DNA from: Bacteroidota bacterium
Lineage (GTDB): Bacteria > Bacteroidota > Bacteroidia > 2-12-FULL-35-15
Assembly: GCA_947469885.1 (NCBI GenBank)
Contig: CANIQT010000004.1
Coordinates: 142,859-206,858, forward strand
DNA: 64,000 nt
Reading direction: 5' to 3'
The translations under genes and the position numbers were made by a program. Shown piece by piece: positions 44,656-53,291 of this stretch. Positions within the stretch are counted from its first letter, which is position 1. Each line of letters opens with the position of its first letter. The notes under the pieces were generated by a model. That model was given only the letters and a program-made list of their open reading frames with translations. It did not search any database and was not told the origin of the DNA.

Positions 44656-44862
44656 TTCATGTGGTTACCTGAGCTGCTTAGTTAAACTCCTGAGCAGCTC
44701 ATTCGGGCAAATGAGCTACCCATTTGGGCAAATGAACTAAAAATACCTATAATGGAGGTATCCCCATAGGACCTAAAAATGCCAATTCGGGCAAATGAGT
44801 TGCTCATTCGGGCAAGGGAGCAACTCAGTTAAGTTCCTGAGCAGCTCAGTTAACCACATGAA
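44656..44862. repeat. 21-bp-register array 4 forming a 207-bp imperfect palindrome
   Basis: Units start at 44658, 44679, 44700, 44721, then 44784, 44805, 44826 and 44847: exact 21-bp phase, with two diverged units in the middle. Ends TTCATGTGGTTA (44656-44667) and TAACCACATGAA (44851-44862) are perfect inverted copies, and the two halves match in inverted order along most of their length. Recurrent words are CATTCGGGCAAATGAG and CTGAGCAGCTCAGTTAA. No ORF of useful length exists in any frame. Confidence 0.92.
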
Positions 44863-45040
44863 GGAATGTCGAAAACCTATAAAAATCTAATTGTCAACAA
44901 GTTATAAAATTCAGGAGTTAGGTAAGCGAGATAATTTTTCTTAAAATAGGTATTGTTGCGAACATTAAGATAAAATCAAAAAAACAAAGCCATATTATCA
45001 AATTTCACTTATTTTAAGGGTTTAAAACCAATATTATCAG

Positions 45041-45048
45041 TATCTTTG
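45041..45048 (+). promoter_or_regulatory. -7 box of the sufABCD operon
   Basis: TATCTTTG, an exact TAnnTTTG match, lies 57 bases before the sufA-like ATG. A TTTA at 45021-45024 is a weak -33 candidate. Confidence 0.65.
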
Positions 45049-45105
45049 TAAACCATTTGGAACAAATCTAAATAAGGAATTAACTATACTATTAATATAT
45101 AAGAC

Positions 45106-45432
45106 ATGATAACTGTATCAGAAAACGCAAAACAACATGCGTTAAACTTAATAAAAAACGAAAATCGCCCTGAAGACACTTTTATTCGGGTTGGAGTTGA
45201 TGGAGGTGGTTGTTCAGGACTTTCCTATAAATTAGAATTTGATAATAATATCAAAGAAGGCGATCAGGTTTTTGAGGATAAAGGGATTAAAATAGCTGTG
45301 GACAAGAAAAGTTTTCTCTACTTAATAGGAACAGAACTGGATTATACCGGGGGCTTGAACGGAAAAGGATTTGTGTTTAACAATCCAAATGCAAGCAGAA
45401 CGTGCGGATGCGGGGAGAGTTTTAGCGTATAA
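45106..45432 (+). CDS. A-type Fe-S carrier protein (SufA/HesB family)
   Basis: The 108-residue protein has the three cysteines of the HesB/IscA family: GGCSGLSY and the C-terminal CGCGESF. It carries or transfers Fe-S clusters from SufBCD. It begins a tight cluster with sufB (2 bases), sufC and sufD, so SufA-like naming by context is reasonable. Confidence 0.92.
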   Translation: MITVSENAKQHALNLIKNENRPEDTFIRVGVDGGGCSGLSYKLEFDNNIKEGDQVFEDKGIKIAVDKKSFLYLIGTELDYTGGLNGKGFVFNNPNASRTCGCGESFSV

Positions 45433-45434
45433 AA

Positions 45435-46886
45435 ATGGCAAATGAAATTTTGGCTGAGCAAATCAGCAAAGAATACGAATACGGTTTTGTTACAGATATT
45501 GAATCGGAAAATGCTCCGAAAGGATTAAACGAAGGAATTATTCGGTTGATTTCTGAAAAGAAAAACGAACCGGAATGGATGCTGGAGTACCGTTTAAAAG
45601 CATTTCGCCATTGGCTGACAATGGAGGAACCACACTGGGCGCATGTTACGTATCCAAAGCCCGATTTTCAAAATATAATATATTATTCAGTTCCAAAACC
45701 TAAAAAGCAATTGAATAGCCTGGATGAAGTGGACCCCGAACTTTTGAAAACCTATGAAAAATTAGGTATTTCGATGGAAGAACAAAAAAGATTAAGCGGT
45801 GTTGAAAGCAGAATAGCTGTCGATTTTGTGATGGACAGCGTTTCGGTAAAAACTACTTTTAAAGAAACACTAGCCGAAAAAGGAATCATCTTTTGTTCGT
45901 TTGGAGAAGCAGTTCAGGAGCATCCCGAATTGATTAGAAAGTATATCGGCTCTGTTGTTCCTTACACCGATAATTTTTATGCAGCCTTGAATTCAGCAGT
46001 ATTTACTGATGGTTCGTTCTGTTACATTCCAAAAGGTGTTCGTTGCCCGATGGAACTTTCCACTTATTTCCGGATTAATTCTGCAGGAACAGGGCAGTTT
46101 GAACGCACGTTAATTGTAGCTGATGAAGATTCGTATGTTAGTTACCTTGAAGGTTGCACCGCCCCGATGCGTGATGAAAATCAATTGCATGCTGCGGTTG
46201 TAGAAATTGTAGCTCATAAAAACGGAGAAGTAAAGTATAGTACAGTACAAAACTGGTATCCGGGTGATAAAGAAGGAAAAGGAGGGATATTTAATTTTGT
46301 AACCAAGCGGGGAATTTGTTTGGAAGATAACTCTAAAATCTCCTGGACACAGGTAGAAACGGGCTCTGCTGTTACCTGGAAATATCCGAGTGTGATTTTG
46401 AAAGGGGATAATTCGGTAGGAGAGTTTTATTCTGTAGCTGTTACTAATAATTATCAGCAGGCGGACACGGGGACCAAGATGATGCATCTAGGTAAAAATA
46501 CCCGAAGTACAATTATATCCAAAGGAATCTCCGCAGGTTTTAGTAATAATAGTTACAGGGGTTTGGTTCGTATTTCAAAAGGCGCAACCAATGCACGTAA
46601 CTTTTCACAATGCGATAGTTTATTAATGGGAGATAAATGCGGGGCGCACACATATCCTTATATTGAAATCAAAGATAAATCAGGAATAGTGGAACATGAA
46701 GCCACTACCAGTAAAATTGGTGAAGACCAGTTGTTCTATTGTAAATCACGCGGAATAGATAATGAGAAAGCAATCGGATTAATTGTGAATGGCTATTGCA
46801 AAGAAGTATTAAATAAATTGCCAATGGAGTTTGCTGTAGAAGCGCAGAAGTTGCTTGCAGTAAGCTTAGAAGGTTCGGTAGGATAA
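45435..46886 (+). CDS. sufB: Fe-S cluster assembly protein SufB
   Basis: The 483-residue protein is the scaffold core of SufBC2D. It starts within the family norm ([20 protein letters not shown]) and contains the beta-helix region with [22 protein letters not shown] and the C-terminal [13 protein letters not shown] and [21 protein letters not shown] segments. sufC follows after 21 bases. Confidence 0.97.
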   Translation: MANEILAEQISKEYEYGFVTDIESENAPKGLNEGIIRLISEKKNEPEWMLEYRLKAFRHWLTMEEPHWAHVTYPKPDFQNIIYYSVPKPKKQLNSLDEVDPELLKTYEKLGISMEEQKRLSGVESRIAVDFVMDSVSVKTTFKETLAEKGIIFCSFGEAVQEHPELIRKYIGSVVPYTDNFYAALNSAVFTDGSFCYIPKGVRCPMELSTYFRINSAGTGQFERTLIVADEDSYVSYLEGCTAPMRDENQLHAAVVEIVAHKNGEVKYSTVQNWYPGDKEGKGGIFNFVTKRGICLEDNSKISWTQVETGSAVTWKYPSVILKGDNSVGEFYSVAVTNNYQQADTGTKMMHLGKNTRSTIISKGISAGFSNNSYRGLVRISKGATNARNFSQCDSLLMGDKCGAHTYPYIEIKDKSGIVEHEATTSKIGEDQLFYCKSRGIDNEKAIGLIVNGYCKEVLNKLPMEFAVEAQKLLAVSLEGSVG

Positions 46887-46907
46887 TTAAAATCAGAAAG
46901 AAAATAT

Positions 46908-47660
46908 ATGTTAGTAATTAAAAATCTTTGTGCTTCAATAGATGGCAAGGAAATATTAAAAGGAATTAATTTAGAAGTTAAAGCTGGAGAAGTACATGCG
47001 ATTATGGGCCCAAATGGTTCAGGAAAAAGTACTTTATCTGCCGTGCTTGCAGGAAGGGAAGAGTATGAAGTAACTAAAGGAGAAGTAATTTTCAATGGAA
47101 AAAACCTTCTGGAAATGGCTCCTGAAGACAGGGCAAGAGAAGGTGTGTTTCTTGCGTTTCAATATCCTGTAGAAATTCCGGGAGTAAGCAATGTTAACTT
47201 TTTAAAAACGGCAATTAATGAAATTCGTGCTTACAAAGGATTGGCTCCAATGGAAGCAAAAGATTTTTTAGTTCGGTTAAAAGAAAAGCAGAAATTGGTA
47301 GAACTGGATGGTAAACTTACCAACCGAAGTGTTAATGAAGGGTTCAGTGGAGGAGAGAAAAAGAGAAATGAAATATTTCAAATGGCAATGTTAGAGCCTA
47401 AGTTGGCAATATTAGATGAAACCGACAGCGGATTGGATATTGATGCTTTAAGAATTGTAGCTAATGGAGTAAATAAATTAAAATCAAAAGAGAATGCAAC
47501 TATTGTTATTACTCACTATCAGCGTTTGCTGGATTATATAGTTCCCGATGTGGTACATATTCTATTTAATGGGAAAATTGTAAAATCCGGACCTAAAGAA
47601 TTAGCATTGGAGTTGGAAGAAAAAGGATATGATTTTATTAAAGAGGAAGTGGGAGCATAA
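46908..47660 (+). CDS. sufC: Fe-S assembly ATPase SufC
   Basis: The 250-residue ABC ATPase has Walker A GPNGSGKS (34-41), the SufC-specific signature EGFSGGEKKRNEIFQ and Walker B LAILDETDSGLD. It energises the SufBCD scaffold. Its stop codon overlaps the sufD start (TAATG). Confidence 0.97.
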   Translation: MLVIKNLCASIDGKEILKGINLEVKAGEVHAIMGPNGSGKSTLSAVLAGREEYEVTKGEVIFNGKNLLEMAPEDRAREGVFLAFQYPVEIPGVSNVNFLKTAINEIRAYKGLAPMEAKDFLVRLKEKQKLVELDGKLTNRSVNEGFSGGEKKRNEIFQMAMLEPKLAILDETDSGLDIDALRIVANGVNKLKSKENATIVITHYQRLLDYIVPDVVHILFNGKIVKSGPKELALELEEKGYDFIKEEVGA

Positions 47661-48955
47661 TGGAAACTGCTGTTAAAACAAATACATTAAAAGATAAAAT
47701 CGTTTCAGAATTCGAATCATCAAAAGGTGCTCTTTTTGGTGGTTTAAAATTACGAGAAGAAGCGTTGGAAAGCTTTTTGAAACAGGGAATCCCTAATCGT
47801 AAAAGTGAAGAATATAAATATGTGAATGTTGAGTTGATGCTAAAAGGAGAATTTTCTTTTGAATCAACTAAAACTATTTCCGCTAAACAAATTGAACATA
47901 CAAAGTTTATAAAAGATGCTATTGATGTTGTTATAGTAAATGGTGTTTTCAGTAATGATTTATCCAACATAAAATTTTTACCAAAAGGAGTAACAATTCT
48001 AAACATGGCAGATGCAACTGCCAACGAAGTGTTTCAAAAACATTTTTCTAAATATGCAGAAATTAATGCAGATGCTTTTATTGCCTTGAACACCGCTTTA
48101 GCAAACGGAGGAGTATTTATCCATGTTGCGAAAGGAGCTATCATTGAAGCACCTATTCATATTATTAATATTTCCAAAACAGCAAAAAACACCATTATTC
48201 ATTCCCGGAATTTAATTGTTGTGGAAGAAAATGCACAGGTAAAAATTATTGAATCCTTCGAATCGGTTAATGCTACAGCAAAAACATTTACCAATTCGGT
48301 TACTGAAGTGGTGGTTGAACAAAATGCACTGGTTGATTATACCAAAATTCAAAACGAAAATGAGTTTGGACATTTAGTAAATACCACCCAGGTTTATCAA
48401 AAAGAAAAATCTGTTGTGACCACCAATACAATTACTTTATCGGGTTCATTGGTTCGCAACAACCTGAATATTGTTTTGGATGGCGAACATATAGAATCTC
48501 ATTTGAACGGTTTGTATCTGACCAATGGAAATCAGGTGGTAGATAATCACACCTTGGTTGATCATCGCAAGCCAAATTGCAACAGTAACGAACTTTACAA
48601 AGGAATTATAGAAGATAAATCTTCTGCAACCTTCAACGGGAAAATATATGTGAGAAAAGATGCACAGAAAACAAATGCATTTCAATCGAACAAAAATATT
48701 TTGCTGAGTGATGACGGAACAATCAATACCAAGCCACAATTAGAAATATATGCGGATGATGTAAAATGTTCTCATGGAACATCAACCGGTAAACTAGATG
48801 CAGATAAAATATTTTATTTACGTGCAAGAGGATTAAGTGAAACATCAGCAAAGAAATTATTAATGCACGCCTTTGCTTCTGAAGTTGTTGCTTCAATCAA
48901 ATTAGAAGAGGTAAGAGAATATATTGAAGAAAAAATATCCAAACGATTTGAATAA
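47660..48955 (+). CDS. sufD: Fe-S cluster assembly protein SufD
   Basis: The 431-residue protein is the SufB paralogue of the SufBC2D complex. It has the N-terminal region with GIPNRKSEEYKYVNVE, the beta-helix core (GEHIESHLNGLYL, DNHTLVDHRKPNCNSNELYKG) and the C-terminal KCSHGTSTGKLDADKIFYLRARGL. The sufS gene that usually follows is absent here; it is 37 kb away with sufE. Confidence 0.96.
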   Translation: METAVKTNTLKDKIVSEFESSKGALFGGLKLREEALESFLKQGIPNRKSEEYKYVNVELMLKGEFSFESTKTISAKQIEHTKFIKDAIDVVIVNGVFSNDLSNIKFLPKGVTILNMADATANEVFQKHFSKYAEINADAFIALNTALANGGVFIHVAKGAIIEAPIHIINISKTAKNTIIHSRNLIVVEENAQVKIIESFESVNATAKTFTNSVTEVVVEQNALVDYTKIQNENEFGHLVNTTQVYQKEKSVVTTNTITLSGSLVRNNLNIVLDGEHIESHLNGLYLTNGNQVVDNHTLVDHRKPNCNSNELYKGIIEDKSSATFNGKIYVRKDAQKTNAFQSNKNILLSDDGTINTKPQLEIYADDVKCSHGTSTGKLDADKIFYLRARGLSETSAKKLLMHAFASEVVASIKLEEVREYIEEKISKRFE

Positions 48956-48980
48956 TATTTATTTGCGATAATACCTATAC

Positions 48981-49880
48981 GTGCTTTTCAAAAACAAAAA
49001 CCTTCTCCTCCTTCATTTCATAGTCTTCATCTGGGGTTGGTCGCCCATACTTGGTAAACTTTTAAACTTAGAAAATCTAATCGCCTTTCAGCTCGTTTGG
49101 TTCAGGATGCTGATTACCATTGTCACCATTTCTGTTTATTTAATTATCATAAAACAAAATATCAAGGTATCAAAAAGTGATTTGTATAAATTGCTTGGGA
49201 TAGGTGCGATCATTGCTTTTCATTGGTTTTGTTTTTATAATGCCATAAATATTTCAAACGTTTCGGTAACGTTAGTTGCCTTTGCAACTGGTACTTTATT
49301 TACATCTTTGATCGAACCAATCTTTTATAAACGTAAAATTATCCGTTACGAAATAGTTTTCGGAATGGTAATTATTGCTGCAATTGGCATCATATTTAAA
49401 GTGGAAACACATTATGCTTGGGGAATTATTTTCGGAATGCTGGCAGCACTCACCTCGTCTTTGTTTACTGTGTTTAATGGTTTGCTAGTAAGACGAATTC
49501 CTTCATCGGTTATTTGTTTGTATGAGTTAAGTGGAGGGGTAATTGCTCTGACCATTTATTTATTATTCACTGGAGAATATACTGTTCAGTTTTTTACAAT
49601 CACTCCAAACGGTTGGTTGTGGTTGTCCATATTATCAATAGCTGGAACTGCATTTCCTTTTATTGCAAGTGTTAACCTCATGAAAAAAATAAGTCCATAT
49701 ACAATAACATTAACTGTAAATCTGGAAACGGTTTACGGTATTGTAATTGCTTATTTTTTGTGGAAACAAAATGAATCAATGACATCAGGATTTTATATCG
49801 GAACATTTATCATACTTTCTACCATCTTTGGAAACGCTTTATTCAAGCAATATCTAAAGAAGCAACAAAATAATTTATAA
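48981..49880 (+). CDS. EamA/DMT-family transporter
   Basis: The 299-residue protein has ten predicted membrane helices arranged as two EamA repeats (first starting LLLLHFIVFIWGWSPILGKL, second at about 150). The family exports or imports small metabolites; the substrate cannot be inferred. The start is a GTG at 48981, 25 bases after sufD; ispG follows after 9 bases. Confidence 0.87.
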   Translation: MLFKNKNLLLLHFIVFIWGWSPILGKLLNLENLIAFQLVWFRMLITIVTISVYLIIIKQNIKVSKSDLYKLLGIGAIIAFHWFCFYNAINISNVSVTLVAFATGTLFTSLIEPIFYKRKIIRYEIVFGMVIIAAIGIIFKVETHYAWGIIFGMLAALTSSLFTVFNGLLVRRIPSSVICLYELSGGVIALTIYLLFTGEYTVQFFTITPNGWLWLSILSIAGTAFPFIASVNLMKKISPYTITLTVNLETVYGIVIAYFLWKQNESMTSGFYIGTFIILSTIFGNALFKQYLKKQQNNL

Positions 49881-49889
49881 TTTTGTTTT

Positions 49890-51872
49890 ATGAATACTAA
49901 ACTTTATTGCAACAGTCTTACTGAATATTCCCGTTATAAAACTAGAGTTGTAACTATTGGAGATGTGCCCATGGGAGGAGATAATGCTATACGTGTGCAA
50001 TCAATGACCACTACTGATACAATGAACACTATTGCAACTGTAGAGCAAAGTATTCGAATGATAGATGCCGGTTGTGAGTATGTTCGTATAACTGCACCAA
50101 GCATTAAAGAAGCTGAAAATTTAAGAAACATTAAAGATGAATTGCGCAAAAGAGGTTATACCACTCCATTGATTGCAGATATTCATTTTACACCTAATGC
50201 CGCAGAGCTTGCTGCTCGTATTGTGGAGAAGGTTAGAGTAAACCCAGGAAACTATGCCGATAAGAAAAAGTTTGAAGAAATAGATTTTACAAATGATAGT
50301 TATGATGCAGAACTGGAGCGTATTCGCAAACGATTTACCCCCCTTGTAAAAATTTGTAAAGAGTACGGAACAGCCATGCGCATTGGTACAAATCACGGTT
50401 CGTTGAGTGATAGAATTTTATCACGTTATGGCGATACACCGCTTGGAATGGTTGAAAGCGCATTGGAGTTTTTGCGCATTTGCGAAGACAACGATTATTA
50501 CAACATTGTTCTTTCAATGAAGGCAAGTAATCCAAAAGTGATGGTGGAGGCATATCGAATGTTGATTCAGAAAATGCAGGAGTTAAATATGAATTATCCT
50601 TTGCACTTGGGAGTGACCGAAGCAGGAGAAGGAGAAGATGGAAGAATAAAATCTGCTGTTGGGATTGGTGCTTTGCTGGAAGATGGAATTGGAGATACTG
50701 TTCGTGTTTCATTAACAGAAGACCCCGAATTTGAAATTCCTGTTGCGAAACATTTAATAGAAAAAATTTCAAATTTCAAATTTCAAATTTCAAATTCTAT
50801 TGCGCCCATTATTTCAGAACTTCTTTATAATCCTTATGAATTTGAGAGAAGAAATACTGCCGAAGTGACTAATTTTGGTGGAAATAATGTGCCTCGTGTA
50901 ATATCAGATTTCAGCAAAATGGAAAACATTACTCCGGCATCGTTGTTTGCTGTTGGATACAATTATTCTGTTCCTCTAGATAAATGGAACATTACCGACC
51001 AAGCATGTGATTATATTTTTGTAGGGGATAATAAAGTAGATTTTGAAATACCTGGAACATTAGGTTTAATCTATAAATCTGAAGTATGGGAACAATTGGA
51101 AAATAAAACCAGGTGTTATCCTTTATTTTCTGGCCAAGAATATTCATCAGCAAAAAACAAATCAGAAATTTTAAATTTTGTTTCTGTTGACATAAATTAC
51201 TTGGTTGCGAATAGCAAATTGCAGATTGCAAATTTTGAGAAATGTGTATTGATATTTGAAACAAATAATGAACACGGAATGGCAGAACAACGAAGAATGT
51301 TTATTGAACTGATGCAACACAAAATCAACCTTCCTGTTATCATCAAAAGAAATTATTCTGGTTTATCGAAAGAAAAATTTCAACTGTATTGTTCGACAGA
51401 TATTGGAGCATTGTTATTAGATGGTTTTGGAGATGGGGTGTGGATAGAAAATAAGAATCAAGAATCAAGAATCAAGAGTCAAGATGGAAATTATCAATTA
51501 TCAATTATCAATTATCAATTAATCAACTCCATCGCCTTTGGTATTTTGCAAGCCACTCGTACTCGTATTTCCAAAACAGAATATATTTCCTGTCCTTCGT
51601 GCGGAAGAACTTTATTTGATTTACAAGAAACGACTGCTAAAATTCGTGCTCGGACATCCCATTTAAAAGGAGTCAAGATAGGAATTATGGGTTGTATTGT
51701 TAATGGACCAGGCGAAATGGCAGATGCTGATTATGGGTATGTAGGCACAGGAGTTGGTAAAATTACCTTATATAAAGGAAAAGAAGTGGTGGAACGAAAC
51801 GTAGATTCTGAAAATGCGGTGGATGGTTTGATTGATTTGATTAAAAAACATGGTGACTGGGTGGAGGGGTAA
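49890..51872 (+). CDS. ispG: 4-hydroxy-3-methylbut-2-en-1-yl diphosphate synthase (large form)
   Basis: The 660-residue protein is the long IspG/GcpE type found in Bacteroidota, Chlamydiae and plants: a TIM-barrel domain (1-290), an insert domain, and a C-terminal Fe-S domain with SCPSCGRT and MGCIVNGPGEMADADYGYVG providing the three cysteines. It reduces MEcPP in the MEP isoprenoid pathway and needs a 4Fe-4S cluster, so its place after suf is sensible. Three in-frame blocks of 7-bp repeats (about residues 292-302, 439-449 and 521-546) lie in the insert domain and before the Fe-S domain. Confidence 0.95.
   Translation: MNTKLYCNSLTEYSRYKTRVVTIGDVPMGGDNAIRVQSMTTTDTMNTIATVEQSIRMIDAGCEYVRITAPSIKEAENLRNIKDELRKRGYTTPLIADIHFTPNAAELAARIVEKVRVNPGNYADKKKFEEIDFTNDSYDAELERIRKRFTPLVKICKEYGTAMRIGTNHGSLSDRILSRYGDTPLGMVESALEFLRICEDNDYYNIVLSMKASNPKVMVEAYRMLIQKMQELNMNYPLHLGVTEAGEGEDGRIKSAVGIGALLEDGIGDTVRVSLTEDPEFEIPVAKHLIEKISNFKFQISNSIAPIISELLYNPYEFERRNTAEVTNFGGNNVPRVISDFSKMENITPASLFAVGYNYSVPLDKWNITDQACDYIFVGDNKVDFEIPGTLGLIYKSEVWEQLENKTRCYPLFSGQEYSSAKNKSEILNFVSVDINYLVANSKLQIANFEKCVLIFETNNEHGMAEQRRMFIELMQHKINLPVIIKRNYSGLSKEKFQLYCSTDIGALLLDGFGDGVWIENKNQESRIKSQDGNYQLSIINYQLINSIAFGILQATRTRISKTEYISCPSCGRTLFDLQETTAKIRARTSHLKGVKIGIMGCIVNGPGEMADADYGYVGTGVGKITLYKGKEVVERNVDSENAVDGLIDLIKKHGDWVEG
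50764..50797. repeat. 7-bp AAATTTC repeats inside ispG
   Basis: Four AAATTTC units and one diverged unit encode SNFKFQISN within the IspG reading frame. Confidence 0.8.
51205..51236. repeat. 7-bp GCAAATT repeats inside ispG
   Basis: GCGAATA, GCAAATT, GCAGATT and GCAAATT follow in 7-base phase and encode VANSKLQIANF in frame. Confidence 0.65.
51451..51527. repeat. two consecutive 7-bp repeat blocks inside ispG
   Basis: AAGAATC-type heptamers (four) are followed directly by ATTATCA heptamers (four), encoding NQESRIKSQDGNYQLSIINY in frame just before the C-terminal Fe-S domain. Confidence 0.85.
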
Positions 51873-51892
51873 ATAATCGGATGACACCTGAT

Positions 51893-52144
51893 GTACTGTT
51901 TCATACACTCTACGCACTGTTTCATATATCCTCCGCACTGTTTCATTCACCCTACGCACCGTTTCATACATCTTCCGCACTGTGTCGTACACCCTACGCA
52001 CTGTTTCATATACCCTGAGCACTGTTTCATACACCTTACGCACTGTTTCATACACCTTACGCACTGCTTCATACACCTTACGCACTGCTTCATAAACCCT
52101 CCGCACTGCTTCATACATCCTCCGTACTGAATCAATGACCATTT
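51893..52144. repeat. 21-bp-register array 5 (direct repeats GCACTGTTTCATACACCTTAC)
   Basis: Twelve units start at 51893 and every 21 bases to 52124 without a single indel. Positions 1-12 (GCACTGTTTCAT) are well conserved and 13-21 vary. Unlike arrays 1-4 there is no inverted end and no clear dyad in the unit. Four of the six frames are open because 21 is a multiple of 3; the minus-strand frame reads as a VRRVYET heptad, which I regard as a by-product. It fills the gap between ispG and the T9SS gene. Confidence 0.95.
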
Positions 52145-52188
52145 AAAAGTTGAAAACAGTTTTTTAACACTTAATTCATATCTTTTTA

Positions 52189-52196
52189 TACTTTTG
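52189..52196 (+). promoter_or_regulatory. -7 box of the T9SS gene at 52215
   Basis: TACTTTTG matches TAnnTTTG exactly and ends 18 bases before the ATG at 52215. Confidence 0.65.
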
Positions 52197-52214
52197 TGCA
52201 AAATCTAAAAACAA

Positions 52215-53228
52215 ATGAAAATGAAAAAAAAACTTACTCTTATTACTCTTATTTCGTTCACCTTTGCCATAGCAATAGCTCAACCTACCCCCCAACCGCC
52301 CAATGCTGGGTTCGAAAACTGGACAGGCACAGGCACAAGCATGGAGCCAACCGATTATAATTCAAATAAAACCGGTACAGGTTGGGCTACAGCCGGTCCG
52401 CAAACCTGTTTTCGGGATGCTTCCATTTTTCATGGTGGAACTTATTCGGCACGTATCGAAACAGGTAGTGCAATAGGCAGTGCAGTTAACGGTGCCTTGA
52501 CCTCTGGAATAGTAAATGCTCCTACCACTAACAAAGCTGATGGATACATTGGAACCAGACAGGGAGCAAGCGGAACAGATATCAGGCGCATTGCTTTCGA
52601 TGGTCGTCCTGATAGTTTAATTGGATGGTATCAATATACACAGTCAACAACTACCACTGGTACTGGTGGGGCAAATGAAATAGGGAAAGTCTATGCCATT
52701 TTGCATCTTGGTCATTATTATGACCCGGAAACACCAATTGGTTATCATCCTGATTCATCTGTAAACAAAATAGGAAGTGCATTGTTTTTAACACCTGCAT
52801 CTAATGTTGGTAGCTGGACTCGTTTCAGCGTTCCGTTTACTTATGTTTCGGCAGCAACACCTCAGTATATTTTGCTCAACTGCACGTCCTCCAATAATCA
52901 ACTCACTACTGTGGCTGGTAGTAAACTTTGGCTGGACGATATAGGTGTGGTGTATCATGTTTCAACGGTTGGGGTAAATAACCCTGAAGCAGCAGAAAAC
53001 ACAAAAGTGTATTCTTACAACAACGTAATATATGTTGATTTTATGAACCGAAGCGATAACCAATCTACTATTTCTGTGTATGATTTAACAGGCAAATTAG
53101 TGGTTAAACAACAACTATCGAACAATAAATTAAACTCATTTACTGTTTCTGGTTTAAATTCAGGAATGTATCTTTATGACTTATCAGGTAGCAGTTTTCA
53201 TAAGTCAGGAAAATTAATCATCAACTAA
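52215..53228 (+). CDS. T9SS type A secreted protein, PCMD-like domain
   Basis: The 337-residue protein has a signal peptide (MKMKKKLTLITLISFTFAIA, cleavage near AIAQ), a beta-sandwich domain beginning PNAGFENWTGTG and resembling the putative carbohydrate metabolism (PCMD) domain, and a T9SS type A tail of about 75 residues (KVYSYNNVIYVDFMNRSD to SGKLIIN). It is predicted to be a surface protein that binds or processes glycans; the ligand is unknown. Own promoter and terminator. Confidence 0.82.
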   Translation: MKMKKKLTLITLISFTFAIAIAQPTPQPPNAGFENWTGTGTSMEPTDYNSNKTGTGWATAGPQTCFRDASIFHGGTYSARIETGSAIGSAVNGALTSGIVNAPTTNKADGYIGTRQGASGTDIRRIAFDGRPDSLIGWYQYTQSTTTTGTGGANEIGKVYAILHLGHYYDPETPIGYHPDSSVNKIGSALFLTPASNVGSWTRFSVPFTYVSAATPQYILLNCTSSNNQLTTVAGSKLWLDDIGVVYHVSTVGVNNPEAAENTKVYSYNNVIYVDFMNRSDNQSTISVYDLTGKLVVKQQLSNNKLNSFTVSGLNSGMYLYDLSGSSFHKSGKLIIN

Positions 53229-53245
53229 ACTAACAATTGAGTTTA

Positions 53246-53280
53246 AAAAGCCCTGACCATTATTGTGTCAGGGTTTTTTA
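53246..53280 (+). terminator. intrinsic terminator after the T9SS gene
   Basis: CCCTGAC and GTCAGGG (53251-53273) form the stem, followed by six T. It ends 12 bases before the TonB receptor ATG at 53292. Confidence 0.88.
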
Positions 53281-53291
53281 TTTATTTAAAA

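Noticed and set aside
51768..52142. 124-residue minus-strand coiled-coil-like ORF
   Set aside because: Almost all of it is array 5, four of the six frames there are open, and its last part runs antisense into ispG. Kept as a hypothesis in the findings, not as a gene.
10341..52144. CRISPR interpretation of the arrays
   Set aside because: There are no identical repeats separated by unique spacers, the unit is only 21 bp, and no cas genes are present.
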